From GWE2-51-13 sp041736705 (GTDB taxonomy: Bacteria; Bacillota_I; Bacilli_A; Erysipelotrichales; Erysipelotrichaceae), in NCBI GenBank assembly GCA_041736705.1, contig JBGSTC010000004.1:62001-126000 (forward strand): a stretch of DNA of 64,000 nt, written 5' to 3'. Both the position numbers and the translations under genes were made by a program. Positions 1-7,243 of this stretch are shown piece after piece (position 1 is the first letter of the stretch; each line of letters begins with the position of its first letter). Below the pieces are notes generated by a model. The model was not told the origin of the DNA. It ran no database searches and saw only the letters and a program-made list of their open reading frames with translations.

Positions 1-591
1 TGATATATTTGGTAATAGCTTAATCTTGTCTTTGAACTCAGGAAATTCTTCTGTCAAAACATCAACACAAGTTTGTGAAATGGAGATTATTGAACTCATG
101 TTTCTCAAGTGATCGTAATCATGTTTTTTCGAGTACTTTTCTGACTTATAATCATTATGAATAAACACGACTTTCTTGTCCGCAACTACTTTCTCATCAA
201 TATAATACATAATTTCACCTGATGTATATGCTATTGCTATATCATATACTTTACTAACTATTTCGAGTCTCTTTGAATAAAAATGATGCCATCTAAAGCC
301 TTTCTGAGAATGAACTCCTTTCTCGAGTACTCTTGAAACAATTGTAGCAACTAATTTTATGATAATTCGCCACCCAGCATCATGAGAATTTCCATAGAGT
401 ATTTTTATGTCTTGTGATGTTGTAACTCTATTTATATGCTTAGGAACTTGTTCCAGAAACATCCCTTCCTCCTTAAAAAGTAGTAAATCAATATTGTATT
501 TTTTGGGGGGAATTTCATTAAGGAAGTTTACTAGACTTTTCTCAGCCCCTCCATTATATAGACTGTTCATGACAATAAGTATGTTCTTCAT
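1..591 (-). CDS. Glycosyltransferase family 4, N-terminal part (cut by window edge)
   Basis: This is an open frame of 197 codons from an ATG at 591 that runs off the left edge without a stop. The product begins MKNILIVMNSLYNGGAEKSL, the usual start of GT-B retaining glycosyltransferases of family 4, with the glycine-rich first loop (NGGAEKS) that contacts the acceptor. Further on is an IAYTSGEIMYY-type strand and a VVFIHNDYKS segment, as expected for the first Rossmann domain. The nucleotide-sugar domain with the EX7E motif would lie outside the window. An AGAGAGGA ribosome site precedes the start. It is the last visible gene of the polysaccharide run, 75 bases after the radical SAM gene, and shares the low GC of its neighbours. 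A TATAAT at 649-654 in that gap has no good -35. The sugar transferred cannot be told. Confidence 0.8.
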   Translation of the reverse strand, partial: MKNILIVMNSLYNGGAEKSLVNFLNEIPPKKYNIDLLLFKEEGMFLEQVPKHINRVTTSQDIKILYGNSHDAGWRIIIKLVATIVSRVLEKGVHSQKGFRWHHFYSKRLEIVSKVYDIAIAYTSGEIMYYIDEKVVADKKVVFIHNDYKSEKYSKKHDYDHLRNMSSIISISQTCVDVLTEEFPEFKDKIKLLPNIS

Positions 592-666
592 AGTGCATCC
601 TCTCTAATGAATGGCTTAGACTACATTTAATCACTCACAACTGAAGAAATTATAGTAACTTAAGTA

Positions 667-1740
667 TTAGCTCCTATTTAATTCGCATGTTGATTTCTTG
701 TCTAGATCAATTTCAGTTGTTTTTCCATTAATTAAGTCAAGAACTATTCTATTTTCAGAGATACAATACTTCTTTTTCTTCATAATACTTAGAATTTTGT
801 GCTTAATAATCCATACTATTGGAATCCATATTTGTTTGTGCATAGCTGGAGATACAGATCCTATCATCCAGCAGTTTCGATCGCAATGTCGCACTTTTAA
901 TCTAACATTCTCAGCTTGTTCAGAGTTCCATATTTCTTCCCAACTATTCTTTACGAGATTTCCCATTACTTCCTTATTTTTCGTTCCATTACATGGCATA
1001 ATATCACTATATGGATCGATGAAGAATGTATCGAAAGCCATATTGCATGGGAGTAATCTCTTTTGGCTAAAGATGTAATTTATGAGACCGTGGTTAAAGT
1101 ATGCTCTAAACCATTTTTTTGGTGAATTTGATTTGAGGAGTTCATTGATTAAGTCTTCGAACTTCTGCGATACCATCAACCGGTCATGAATAATGTTGTT
1201 TGATTCAACAAAATAAAACGAGTTGTGCAGTGATGCTGTTGCAAACTCGACATTCATCTCATTGGAAAGCTTGTAGAGTGCTACAAGATCTTTTGCGTTT
1301 TTATCTTGAACCGTCATTCCAAATCCGATGTCTTTCAAACCCATCTTCACTAATTTTTCGAGTGTAGAATATCCTCTATTGAATCCATCCGGTAATCCTC
1401 GAATCTCGTTGTTTGTTTCTTCTAACCCTTCAATCGAAATACGAATACCTATCTCGGGAAATTCTTTACATAAATCAATGATTCTGTCTGTATAAAATCC
1501 GTTAGTTGAAATTACAATTCTATCCGATTTTTTATACAGTTCTCTGACTATCTCTTTAAGATCAGTCCGCGTAAATGGTTCGCCTCCAGTTATATTCGTA
1601 AAATACATCTGGGGTAATTTCCGAATTGTTTCAATTGTAATCTCTTCTTCTGGTAACGATGGTTCCTTGTATCGATTGCACATGTTACACTTCGCATTAC
1701 ATCTATAAGTTACAATGACTGTTCCATTAAGTTTCTTCAT
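667..1740 (-). CDS. Radical SAM protein with SPASM-like C-terminus, in polysaccharide locus
   Basis: The product is 357 aa when started at the ATG at 1740, which has AGGTGG eight bases upstream; a GTG at 1749 is also in frame. Near the N-terminus, CNAKCNMC fits the CX3CX2C site that binds the radical-SAM 4Fe-4S cluster, and TGGEPF is the SAM-binding GGE motif. The C-terminal third has several spaced cysteines (PCNMAF, MPCNGT, HCDRNCW) like the auxiliary-cluster SPASM/twitch domain of MoaA and peptide-maturing enzymes. It sits between a hexapeptide acyltransferase and a glycosyltransferase in an AT-rich run. No peptide substrate gene is visible nearby, so modification of a sugar, lipid carrier or distant peptide all remain possible. 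The family call is secure; the substrate is unknown. Confidence 0.82.
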   Translation of the reverse strand: MKKLNGTVIVTYRCNAKCNMCNRYKEPSLPEEEITIETIRKLPQMYFTNITGGEPFTRTDLKEIVRELYKKSDRIVISTNGFYTDRIIDLCKEFPEIGIRISIEGLEETNNEIRGLPDGFNRGYSTLEKLVKMGLKDIGFGMTVQDKNAKDLVALYKLSNEMNVEFATASLHNSFYFVESNNIIHDRLMVSQKFEDLINELLKSNSPKKWFRAYFNHGLINYIFSQKRLLPCNMAFDTFFIDPYSDIMPCNGTKNKEVMGNLVKNSWEEIWNSEQAENVRLKVRHCDRNCWMIGSVSPAMHKQIWIPIVWIIKHKILSIMKKKKYCISENRIVLDLINGKTTEIDLDKKSTCELNRS

Positions 1741-1760
1741 GATATCCACCTTTCCTTAAC

Positions 1761-2462
1761 TCACTTATCAAACCTGTTTTTAACAATCTTTGCCGGCACG
1801 CCTGCAGCAATGGAGTTACTAGGTATCGATTTATTTACTACTGAACCAGCGGCAATGATACATCTGTCTCCAATCTTAACGCCATCTAGAATAATTGAGT
1901 TTGCACCGATCCAGCAGTCTTCACCGATTTCAATTCCGACTTTTGTCACTCCTTGAAGATATATTGGTGTTTGAAGATCATCGAATTTATGATTCTCCGA
2001 AAACAAGCTAACACCTGGACCAAATATTGTGTTATTACCGATCTTTACTTCACCTCGGACAGATATAAATGCATTCGCAGAAATTCCGACATTATTTCCA
2101 ATTTCGAGTGACTCGCCAAGATCCCTGATGACCCCGGTACACTCGATTACTCCATTTCTACCAAGAGTAAAGTTATTACCTATCTTGACGCCAACTCTCG
2201 AAAGGGCATTAATATAGCAACCATCTTCAATGGTCACACCACTTCCAAAACGGATTCGTTTATGAGACCTTATTTTCACTGATTTCCCGACAAACAATAA
2301 ACCAAGAGATTCCTTCAAAAGAATTTTGTGAAGCAACCCTCTTAACATCATCCATGTTCTATCCCATAAAATAACTAACAGGTCGATAGAAGATATATTT
2401 TCGTCAACCTTATATTCCCTTTTCTTGATTTTACTAATTACCCAAGTTACGATTTTTAACAT
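1761..2462 (-). CDS. Hexapeptide-repeat (left-handed beta-helix) O-acyltransferase
   Basis: A 233-aa protein whose residues from about 75 on are a run of imperfect hexapeptide repeats (for example IGNNFT, IGNNVG, IGNNTI, IGEDCW, IGDRCI). This is the left-handed beta-helix of the LacA/CysE/WcaF acetyltransferases. The block WIGANSIILDGVKIGD and the end GVPAKIVKNR are typical of maltose/galactoside-type O-acetyltransferases, and a histidine in SENHKF fits the catalytic position. It probably acetylates a sugar of the repeat unit on the cytoplasmic side with acetyl-CoA. It lies 11 bases after the upstream glycosyltransferase gene, so the two are co-transcribed. The N-terminal 70 residues are a lysine-rich extension with an amphipathic or membrane-associated look. 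Confidence 0.82.
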   Translation of the reverse strand: MLKIVTWVISKIKKREYKVDENISSIDLLVILWDRTWMMLRGLLHKILLKESLGLLFVGKSVKIRSHKRIRFGSGVTIEDGCYINALSRVGVKIGNNFTLGRNGVIECTGVIRDLGESLEIGNNVGISANAFISVRGEVKIGNNTIFGPGVSLFSENHKFDDLQTPIYLQGVTKVGIEIGEDCWIGANSIILDGVKIGDRCIIAAGSVVNKSIPSNSIAAGVPAKIVKNRFDK

Positions 2463-2473
2463 TTTGCACCCAT

Positions 2474-3709
2474 TTATCTTTCAAACTTGTATTGTTTTTG
2501 TATAAGTTCACCATAAATATCAAGTAATTTTTCGGAATATGCTTCTAGAGAATTACTCTGGCTAATTTGACAATTCTTTTTCATTTCCGAAAGTAATGAG
2601 GCATCGTTCCATAACCTTATGATAGAGGACTTGAATGAACTCATGTCGCAACCTTTGAAAACCAAACCTGTTACTTCATCACGAATCAATTCTTTGGTTC
2701 CACCAAGATCAGAACCAATTACTGGAACACCAAGCGATTGAGATTCAATAACAGACAATGGACAATTTTCATACCATTCCGAGGGATAAACCGTGAACTT
2801 CGCACCACTAATGAGTTTATGTAAGTCATTTCCACCAAGTTGTCCTACATACTCAATGTTTGTGTGTGTCAAACTTGCACTTTGAACTTCATGCAGTAGA
2901 GGGCCACTTCCTGCCAATTTTATCTTTATATTTGGTAAATCCTTGAATATTGAGATTAGTGTTTCTATCCCTTTTTCTTTACTCAATCTTCCGAAGTAAA
3001 GCACATAATCTTCGGTTGTTGATAGTTCAATCCTTTTCACACTTTCAAAATAATTATGTTGAATCACGATTCTATTTGGATCAACACCAGCAGTCATGAT
3101 TTTGTCAGCAACAAACTTACTTGGACATATATACTTATCTACGCGATTATATGTGTCAAGTGAATGATAAAAGTAGGATTCAACAGTTGCTAGAAAACTC
3201 TTCGATATCGAATTCATTACACATTTATTCTTCATGCAATTATAGTATTTCCCAAACTGACACAGATCACAGATTTGACCAGTGTGTTCTATGTAAAATC
3301 GATGATTTGGACAAGCAATTTGCACATCGTGAACGGTTTGGACTATTGGTATCCCATGTCTCTTGATTTCGAAAATTATCGATGGTGTTATTTGAAAGTT
3401 TATATTGTTGAGATGTACAATCTCCGGCTTAAAGGTTTCAATCAACTCTTTGATCAATAATCTAGCTTCCATTGAGTAGATAGAATTTAGTGCTGTCTTT
3501 GCGGTATTCCAAAGTTTAATACTGTTGTTCCTATAGTCAACTCTTCTCGTGTACTTCCCGTATTTGTTTCCGACAATATTCAACTCATGCTGCATTCCAA
3601 AGTACTCTACTTCATGACCGATTGATTTTAGGTAATTGCCGAGCTTTATCATGTAGGTTTCTGAACCACCATTGGCATATAGAAATTTATTAACCATTAG
3701 AATTCTCAT
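2474..3709 (-). CDS. Glycosyltransferase family 4 (GT-B fold)
   Basis: 411 aa from the ATG at 3709, which has GAGGTG eight bases upstream (a GTG at 3718 is in frame but overlaps that site). The N-terminus MRILMVNKFLYANGGSETY is the usual GT4 acceptor-domain opening with its GGSE loop. The C-terminal domain shows YFGRLSKEKGIETLI for the donor-binding strand and ESQSLGVPVIGSDLGGTKELI, which contains the EX7E-type motif that contacts the nucleotide sugar. A cysteine cluster (CPNHRF, CDLCQFGKYYNC, NKC) occurs around residues 135-165, seen in a subset of capsule GT4 enzymes. The gene is ten bases downstream of another GT4 and is AT-rich like the rest of this block. Donor and acceptor are not predictable. 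Confidence 0.85.
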   Translation of the reverse strand: MRILMVNKFLYANGGSETYMIKLGNYLKSIGHEVEYFGMQHELNIVGNKYGKYTRRVDYRNNSIKLWNTAKTALNSIYSMEARLLIKELIETFKPEIVHLNNINFQITPSIIFEIKRHGIPIVQTVHDVQIACPNHRFYIEHTGQICDLCQFGKYYNCMKNKCVMNSISKSFLATVESYFYHSLDTYNRVDKYICPSKFVADKIMTAGVDPNRIVIQHNYFESVKRIELSTTEDYVLYFGRLSKEKGIETLISIFKDLPNIKIKLAGSGPLLHEVQSASLTHTNIEYVGQLGGNDLHKLISGAKFTVYPSEWYENCPLSVIESQSLGVPVIGSDLGGTKELIRDEVTGLVFKGCDMSSFKSSIIRLWNDASLLSEMKKNCQISQSNSLEAYSEKLLDIYGELIQKQYKFER

Positions 3710-3719
3710 GCAATTCACC

Positions 3720-4862
3720 TCACTTTCTATATGTCGATAAAGTATTTTGTGTTACAAAATACCAATTGTATTTCATTTCTACATGGTTTCTCGAAATACT
3801 CTTATAAGAAGTTACCAACTCTGGTTGCTTGAGAAGATCAAGCAACTTTTCTTCGATGTCACTTTGACTAGACTTTCGAAATAACACAGCCTTATCCTCG
3901 ACGACTTCTTGGCATTCAGATATGTCCGAAACTAGGCAACAATTGCCGTAGCTCATGGCTTCAAGAAGGCTTAGTGGCATTCCTTCCAAATCAGAAGGCA
4001 AAGTGTAGATATATGCATTACTGTAGAGTTCTTGAAGAATCTGTCCTTGAACAAACCCGGTAAAGATAATTCTTGTGTCATCTTTTGCCAAATCTTTTAC
4101 TTCCTTTAGGAACTCATCTGTATCACTTGCTCCACCGGCAATAACGAGTTTCTTGTCGGTATCCACATTTTTGAACGCATTAATGAGATACCTCAATCCC
4201 TTCTCTGGGACGATTCTACCTAAATAAAGGATGTATTCGTCTCTGTGAAGATTGAATTTTTTGGTGATCTCATCAGCGGCTTTAATTGTTGGCTTATTGA
4301 CTCCGTTTGGGATGTACTTAGTTTCTCTTTGATACGTCTCCAGAAAGTAGTTCTGTACATTCTTACTTAGGACAATGATTTCGTCCGCGTATTTAGTAGC
4401 GACTAGTTCACCGAACTTGATATATTTCGAAGCAAAACCATTCTTCCATTTCTCACGCTGCCAGTCTAGACCGTGAATCGTAGCGACTGTTCGCTTTCCG
4501 AACAAGTGAGGTAACCACAACATTGCACAGGGTCCTTCTGCGTGAAAATGAATCACATCAAATTTGCCCAATGTCGCGAAGATCGAGGCGAAAATCGAGG
4601 AAGATAGGGCCGAAAGACCTTTATAGTCAATTGTTGGAACCGTTCTGATCTTTATACCTTTGTATTCTTTGACTATGTTGTTAGTGTCTAGGGTTTTGTT
4701 GGCTACATGTTTTCCCTTACGGTTGAAAACAGTTACTTCATGCCCTAAGTCAACCATTCGAGTGGCCAACTCTTCCACAACCACTTCGATTCCCCCTTCT
4801 CTTGAAGGAATCCGTTTATGCCCCAACATTGCGATTCTTAACTTTTTCTCCTGCTTTTCCAA
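3720..4862 (-). CDS. Glycosyltransferase family 4, likely TTG start
   Basis: I place the start at the TTG at 4862: a GGGGGG ribosome site lies seven bases upstream, and translation from there gives a GT4-like start (KKLRIAMLGHKRIPSREGG). Extending to 4961 would add 33 residues that cross a terminator hairpin. The product is 380 aa. The first domain has the REGGIEVVVEEL acceptor loop. The second has YLGRIVPEKGLRYLI and PSDLEGMPLSLLEAMSYG, the EX7E region. It resembles rhamnosyl- or DUF1972-type GT4 enzymes of capsule loci. It is the first gene after the LoaP-linked hairpin and terminator, so its expression should depend on antitermination. The change to AT-rich sequence begins just upstream of it. 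Confidence 0.8.
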   Translation of the reverse strand: MEKQEKKLRIAMLGHKRIPSREGGIEVVVEELATRMVDLGHEVTVFNRKGKHVANKTLDTNNIVKEYKGIKIRTVPTIDYKGLSALSSSIFASIFATLGKFDVIHFHAEGPCAMLWLPHLFGKRTVATIHGLDWQREKWKNGFASKYIKFGELVATKYADEIIVLSKNVQNYFLETYQRETKYIPNGVNKPTIKAADEITKKFNLHRDEYILYLGRIVPEKGLRYLINAFKNVDTDKKLVIAGGASDTDEFLKEVKDLAKDDTRIIFTGFVQGQILQELYSNAYIYTLPSDLEGMPLSLLEAMSYGNCCLVSDISECQEVVEDKAVLFRKSSQSDIEEKLLDLLKQPELVTSYKSISRNHVEMKYNWYFVTQNTLSTYRK

Positions 4863-4909
4863 CTTGATACCCCCCGATTCTTCTAATAGAGTAATCCTCA
4901 CTAATACGC

Positions 4910-4932
4910 AAAAAAGTGTTGCCGTGCAACAC
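4910..4932 (-). terminator. Intrinsic terminator in the leader downstream of loaP
   Basis: On the minus strand a perfect 7-bp stem (GTGTTGC / GCAACAC, loop ACG) is followed by six Ts. It stands 48 bases before the TTG of the next glycosyltransferase and about 100 bases after the loaP stop codon. A terminator inside a run of same-strand polysaccharide genes makes sense as the target of an antiterminator, and the LoaP-type gene lies directly upstream. Confidence 0.8.
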
Positions 4933-5001
4933 CGTCTCATGATATAGGCATGCTCCGCCACTCCAAGGGTGAGATGGAGGGGTGAGGATGTCCTTGATTC
5001 G

Positions 5002-5029
5002 CTTCAACGTGCCCAGGCAACGATTGAAG
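5002..5029 (-). promoter_or_regulatory. Candidate LoaP-recruiting RNA hairpin
   Basis: In the minus-strand transcript, starting eight bases after the loaP stop codon, a 13-nt arm (CTTCAATCGTTGC) and an 11-nt arm (GCACGTTGAAG) form 11 pairs with two bulged U residues and a CUGG loop. Studied LoaP systems need an RNA hairpin upstream of the terminator. The order here, loaP, hairpin, then terminator at 4910-4932, matches that design. The role is inferred; the structure is seen. Confidence 0.6.
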
Positions 5030-5037
5030 GGGGGGAA

Positions 5038-5553
5038 TCAGATCTTTTTGAGGATTTCCAGGCTGACGTTGACTTCCGTGAGTCTGCCGCAGATGTCGAC
5101 GTTCAATGTGGCTCTGCGTTTATGCCGGTCGATCTTGGTGATCGAGGATTCAAAACCGACAAGCGGTCCTTCGGTGATGACGACGATGTCGTTTTCGATA
5201 TACCCGATGGAAGTCTCAAGGACTTTGTTTTTGTTTAGGAGTCGTTCGAGGAACCGTTGTTCTTCTTGAGAGAGAGCCGGTGTCTCTTCATCCTCATACG
5301 CAAGCAACTTGATGATTCCTTCTTTTCTTTGTTTGAAAGATTTGAGGAGTTGCGAGAGTTGAAGTTGGGAGAGATCACTTTCTATGAACAGATAGTTTTT
5401 ATAGAGCGGTTTCTGGACGATGAACTTTTTCCCCTGCCAGATGAAGATCTCATCTTTCTTAGGGATAAAGGAAGCGAGTCCTTCAAGGTTGAAGAACTCG
5501 TTGATTTCTTGTTCATAACCACCGCGTACGAAGAGTACATACCAATGGGACAC
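5038..5553 (-). CDS. loaP: LoaP-type processive antiterminator (specialised NusG paralogue)
   Basis: 171 aa from a GTG at 5553 that overlaps the preceding stop codon by one base. The N-terminal NGN domain begins SHWYVLFVRGGYEQEI, which matches the WYVLFVRTGYE-type start of LoaP proteins rather than housekeeping NusG. The C-terminal KOW domain (about residues 118-171) starts GYIENDIVVITEGPLVGFES. NusG paralogues bind the beta-prime clamp of RNA polymerase and let it read through terminators in long polysaccharide or polyketide operons. The gene lies inside a polysaccharide operon, after an initiating phosphosugar transferase. It is followed at once by a strong hairpin and an intrinsic terminator, then by glycosyltransferases, so it most likely acts in cis on this locus. 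A Bacteroides UpxY-type assignment is less likely in this gene setting. Confidence 0.85.
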   Translation of the reverse strand: MSHWYVLFVRGGYEQEINEFFNLEGLASFIPKKDEIFIWQGKKFIVQKPLYKNYLFIESDLSQLQLSQLLKSFKQRKEGIIKLLAYEDEETPALSQEEQRFLERLLNKNKVLETSIGYIENDIVVITEGPLVGFESSITKIDRHKRRATLNVDICGRLTEVNVSLEILKKI

Positions 5554-6995
5554 TAGCGGGCACCTCTTTCATAGATGACGGACTTCAATGTCTTGAAGAG
5601 GATCGTCATGTCCAGCCAGATCGACCAGTTCTTGAAATAGTAGTCATCGAGTTTACAACGTTGTTCGAAACTGACTTCGGAGCGTCCGTTGGCTTGCCAC
5701 ATGCCGGTGATGCCGGGCTTGCATTGGATGATGGAGTCGTAGTAGAACCCCATATCGTTCATTTCACGCGGTAGATACGGTCGAGGACCGATGAGGGACA
5801 TCTCCCCTTTCAGAACGTTGAGGAACTGCGGGAATTCATCCAATGACGTTTTACGTAGGAACTTGCCGACTTCAGTGATCCGGGGATCGTTTTCGAGTTT
5901 CTTGTTTGTCAGATATTCTTCCTTGATTTTCGGATCCTCCGCCATCATCTTTTCCAATACGGCTTCCGCATTGGGAATCATGGAACGATACTTATAGATA
6001 GTGATGGGTTCGCCATATTCACCGATCCTGGTCTGTTTGAAGAGAATGGGTTCGTTATCCCCGTTCTTTCTGTTCAAGTATCGAACGGTAAGATATAGCG
6101 GAATATTGATGAGAACCCCGACAAAGCCGGCGAGAACATCGAAGAAACGTTTAAACATCTTATCGAAGTAGTTCATCTTGTCCAGTGAAGATGAAACCAC
6201 TAAGACACCGTTGAAATCCTCGATCTTCGAGTCAAATGTCATCATCCCGTTGACACGGGGAAGGAACTTGATGACTTTGACTTTGTTATGCAAGGAATTC
6301 ATGATCAAACTCATCTCGTCTTTCGAGGCTTGGGGTAAAGCAACCAATACTTCATCGATCCGGTGTTTATTCAAGACTTCGTTCAACTGACAGAAATCAT
6401 AGACCGGGATGTCCGATGTCATCAGCTTTTCTTGTTTGATACTGGGGAAGAAACAAGAATCGACACAATCAATCTGAGCTTTGATGTCTGCGAGCGTAAA
6501 CCGTGAACTCTTGCACGTATCGATGACCGCCTTCGCGTTTTCTCCGGTCCCGATCACCAAAACCTTACTCGAGAAATACTTCGAGAAGAATCCGCGATAG
6601 AAACGGCTCAAGACTAATGATGTGGAAAGCATGACGAGACAGAGGACAAAGTACTTGATGAAATCGATGAAAGTGAAAGTTTTCAACGGTGACATGACGA
6701 TGAGTGAGAAGAAGAACGCCATGTTGCATTTGACCACGACCTGGACTTCTTGCCAAATCAGATTCGTCGTACAGTTGAAATGTCCGAAGATGCTGCAAAG
6801 CATGACATACATCAACGCTTGTCTGGCAATGTGGACACTCGGAAAGACCAGGATTTGATGTACGAGATAGAAAACCAACAATTCGCTCCCCACGAGCAAC
6901 AACTGCAGTTGGTTCTTCTTCGTCAAGACGTTTCCCAGGCTTTTATGCGTGACTGTCGATTTTAAACCCTCTTCTGTTTCATAGGAATAGCTCAT
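5553..6995 (-). CDS. Polyprenyl-phosphate glycosyl-1-phosphate transferase, polytopic (WbaP/EpsE-like)
   Basis: 480 aa from the ATG at 6995, preceded by GGGGGG; the frame is open to 7118 but lacks a ribosome site there. The N-terminal half has four to five hydrophobic segments, then a CoA-binding-like Rossmann stretch (VLVIGTGENAKAVI). The C-terminal bacterial sugar transferase domain (from about residue 290) begins with a membrane re-entrant helix (KRFFDVLAGFVGVLI). It contains YKYRSMIPNAE, LRKTSLDEFPQFLNVLKGEMSLIGPRPYLP and PGITGMWQANGRSE. It should load the first sugar-1-phosphate onto undecaprenyl phosphate at the inner membrane face. It is the first gene of the unit that continues with loaP. 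A second, short enzyme of the same family lies at 9169-9777. Confidence 0.9.
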   Translation of the reverse strand: MSYSYETEEGLKSTVTHKSLGNVLTKKNQLQLLLVGSELLVFYLVHQILVFPSVHIARQALMYVMLCSIFGHFNCTTNLIWQEVQVVVKCNMAFFFSLIVMSPLKTFTFIDFIKYFVLCLVMLSTSLVLSRFYRGFFSKYFSSKVLVIGTGENAKAVIDTCKSSRFTLADIKAQIDCVDSCFFPSIKQEKLMTSDIPVYDFCQLNEVLNKHRIDEVLVALPQASKDEMSLIMNSLHNKVKVIKFLPRVNGMMTFDSKIEDFNGVLVVSSSLDKMNYFDKMFKRFFDVLAGFVGVLINIPLYLTVRYLNRKNGDNEPILFKQTRIGEYGEPITIYKYRSMIPNAEAVLEKMMAEDPKIKEEYLTNKKLENDPRITEVGKFLRKTSLDEFPQFLNVLKGEMSLIGPRPYLPREMNDMGFYYDSIIQCKPGITGMWQANGRSEVSFEQRCKLDDYYFKNWSIWLDMTILFKTLKSVIYERGAR

Positions 6996-7021
6996 GTACT
7001 TTTCCCCCCATTGATCTGAAA

Positions 7022-7055
7022 CAAAGAAAAGACCACAAAGATTCCTCCGTGTGGT
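7022..7055 (-). terminator. Possible weak terminator/attenuator in the 5' leader
   Basis: On the minus strand a 6-bp stem (ACCACA / TGTGGT) with a 12-base loop is followed by a pyrimidine run, CTTTTCTTTG. It lies about 27 bases upstream of the WbaP-like start codon and downstream of the likely promoter, so it could attenuate this unit. The stem is short. Confidence 0.4.
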
Positions 7056-7107
7056 GCGCCTGGTTATAAATCTTCCCCACACTCCGCTTCCCCACGAAGT
7101 TATTCCT

Positions 7108-7136
7108 ATAATATGCAAAGAGGGATGCTAAATGAA
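7108..7136 (-). promoter_or_regulatory. Possible promoter for the WbaP-loaP unit
   Basis: Minus strand TATTAT (7108-7113) is 17 bases from a weak TTCATT -35 (7131-7136). It lies after the terminator of the preceding unit and about 110 bases before the next start codon, where a promoter is needed. The match is modest. The leader also carries two copies of GTGGGGAAG. Confidence 0.38.
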
Positions 7137-7213
7137 CATACAATAAGTGTGATAATTTGAAAACAAGAGTAATTATTGAAGTGGGTGGATATTTGGACAT
7201 TATTAAATGTTGC

Positions 7214-7243
7214 GAAATAAAACCCAAGAAGATGTCTTGGGTT
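7214..7243 (-). terminator. Intrinsic terminator overlapping the stop codon
   Basis: Minus strand: an 8-bp stem AACCCAAG / CTTGGGTT with a 7-base loop, followed by TTATTTC. The first stem bases are part of the TAA stop codon of the glycosyltransferase ending at 7242. It ends the aminotransferase unit. Confidence 0.75.

Noticed and set aside
3720..4961. A longer start for the glycosyltransferase at 4961
   Set aside because: The extra 33 residues would be read through the terminator hairpin and do not resemble a GT4 N-terminus; the TTG at 4862 has a good ribosome site.
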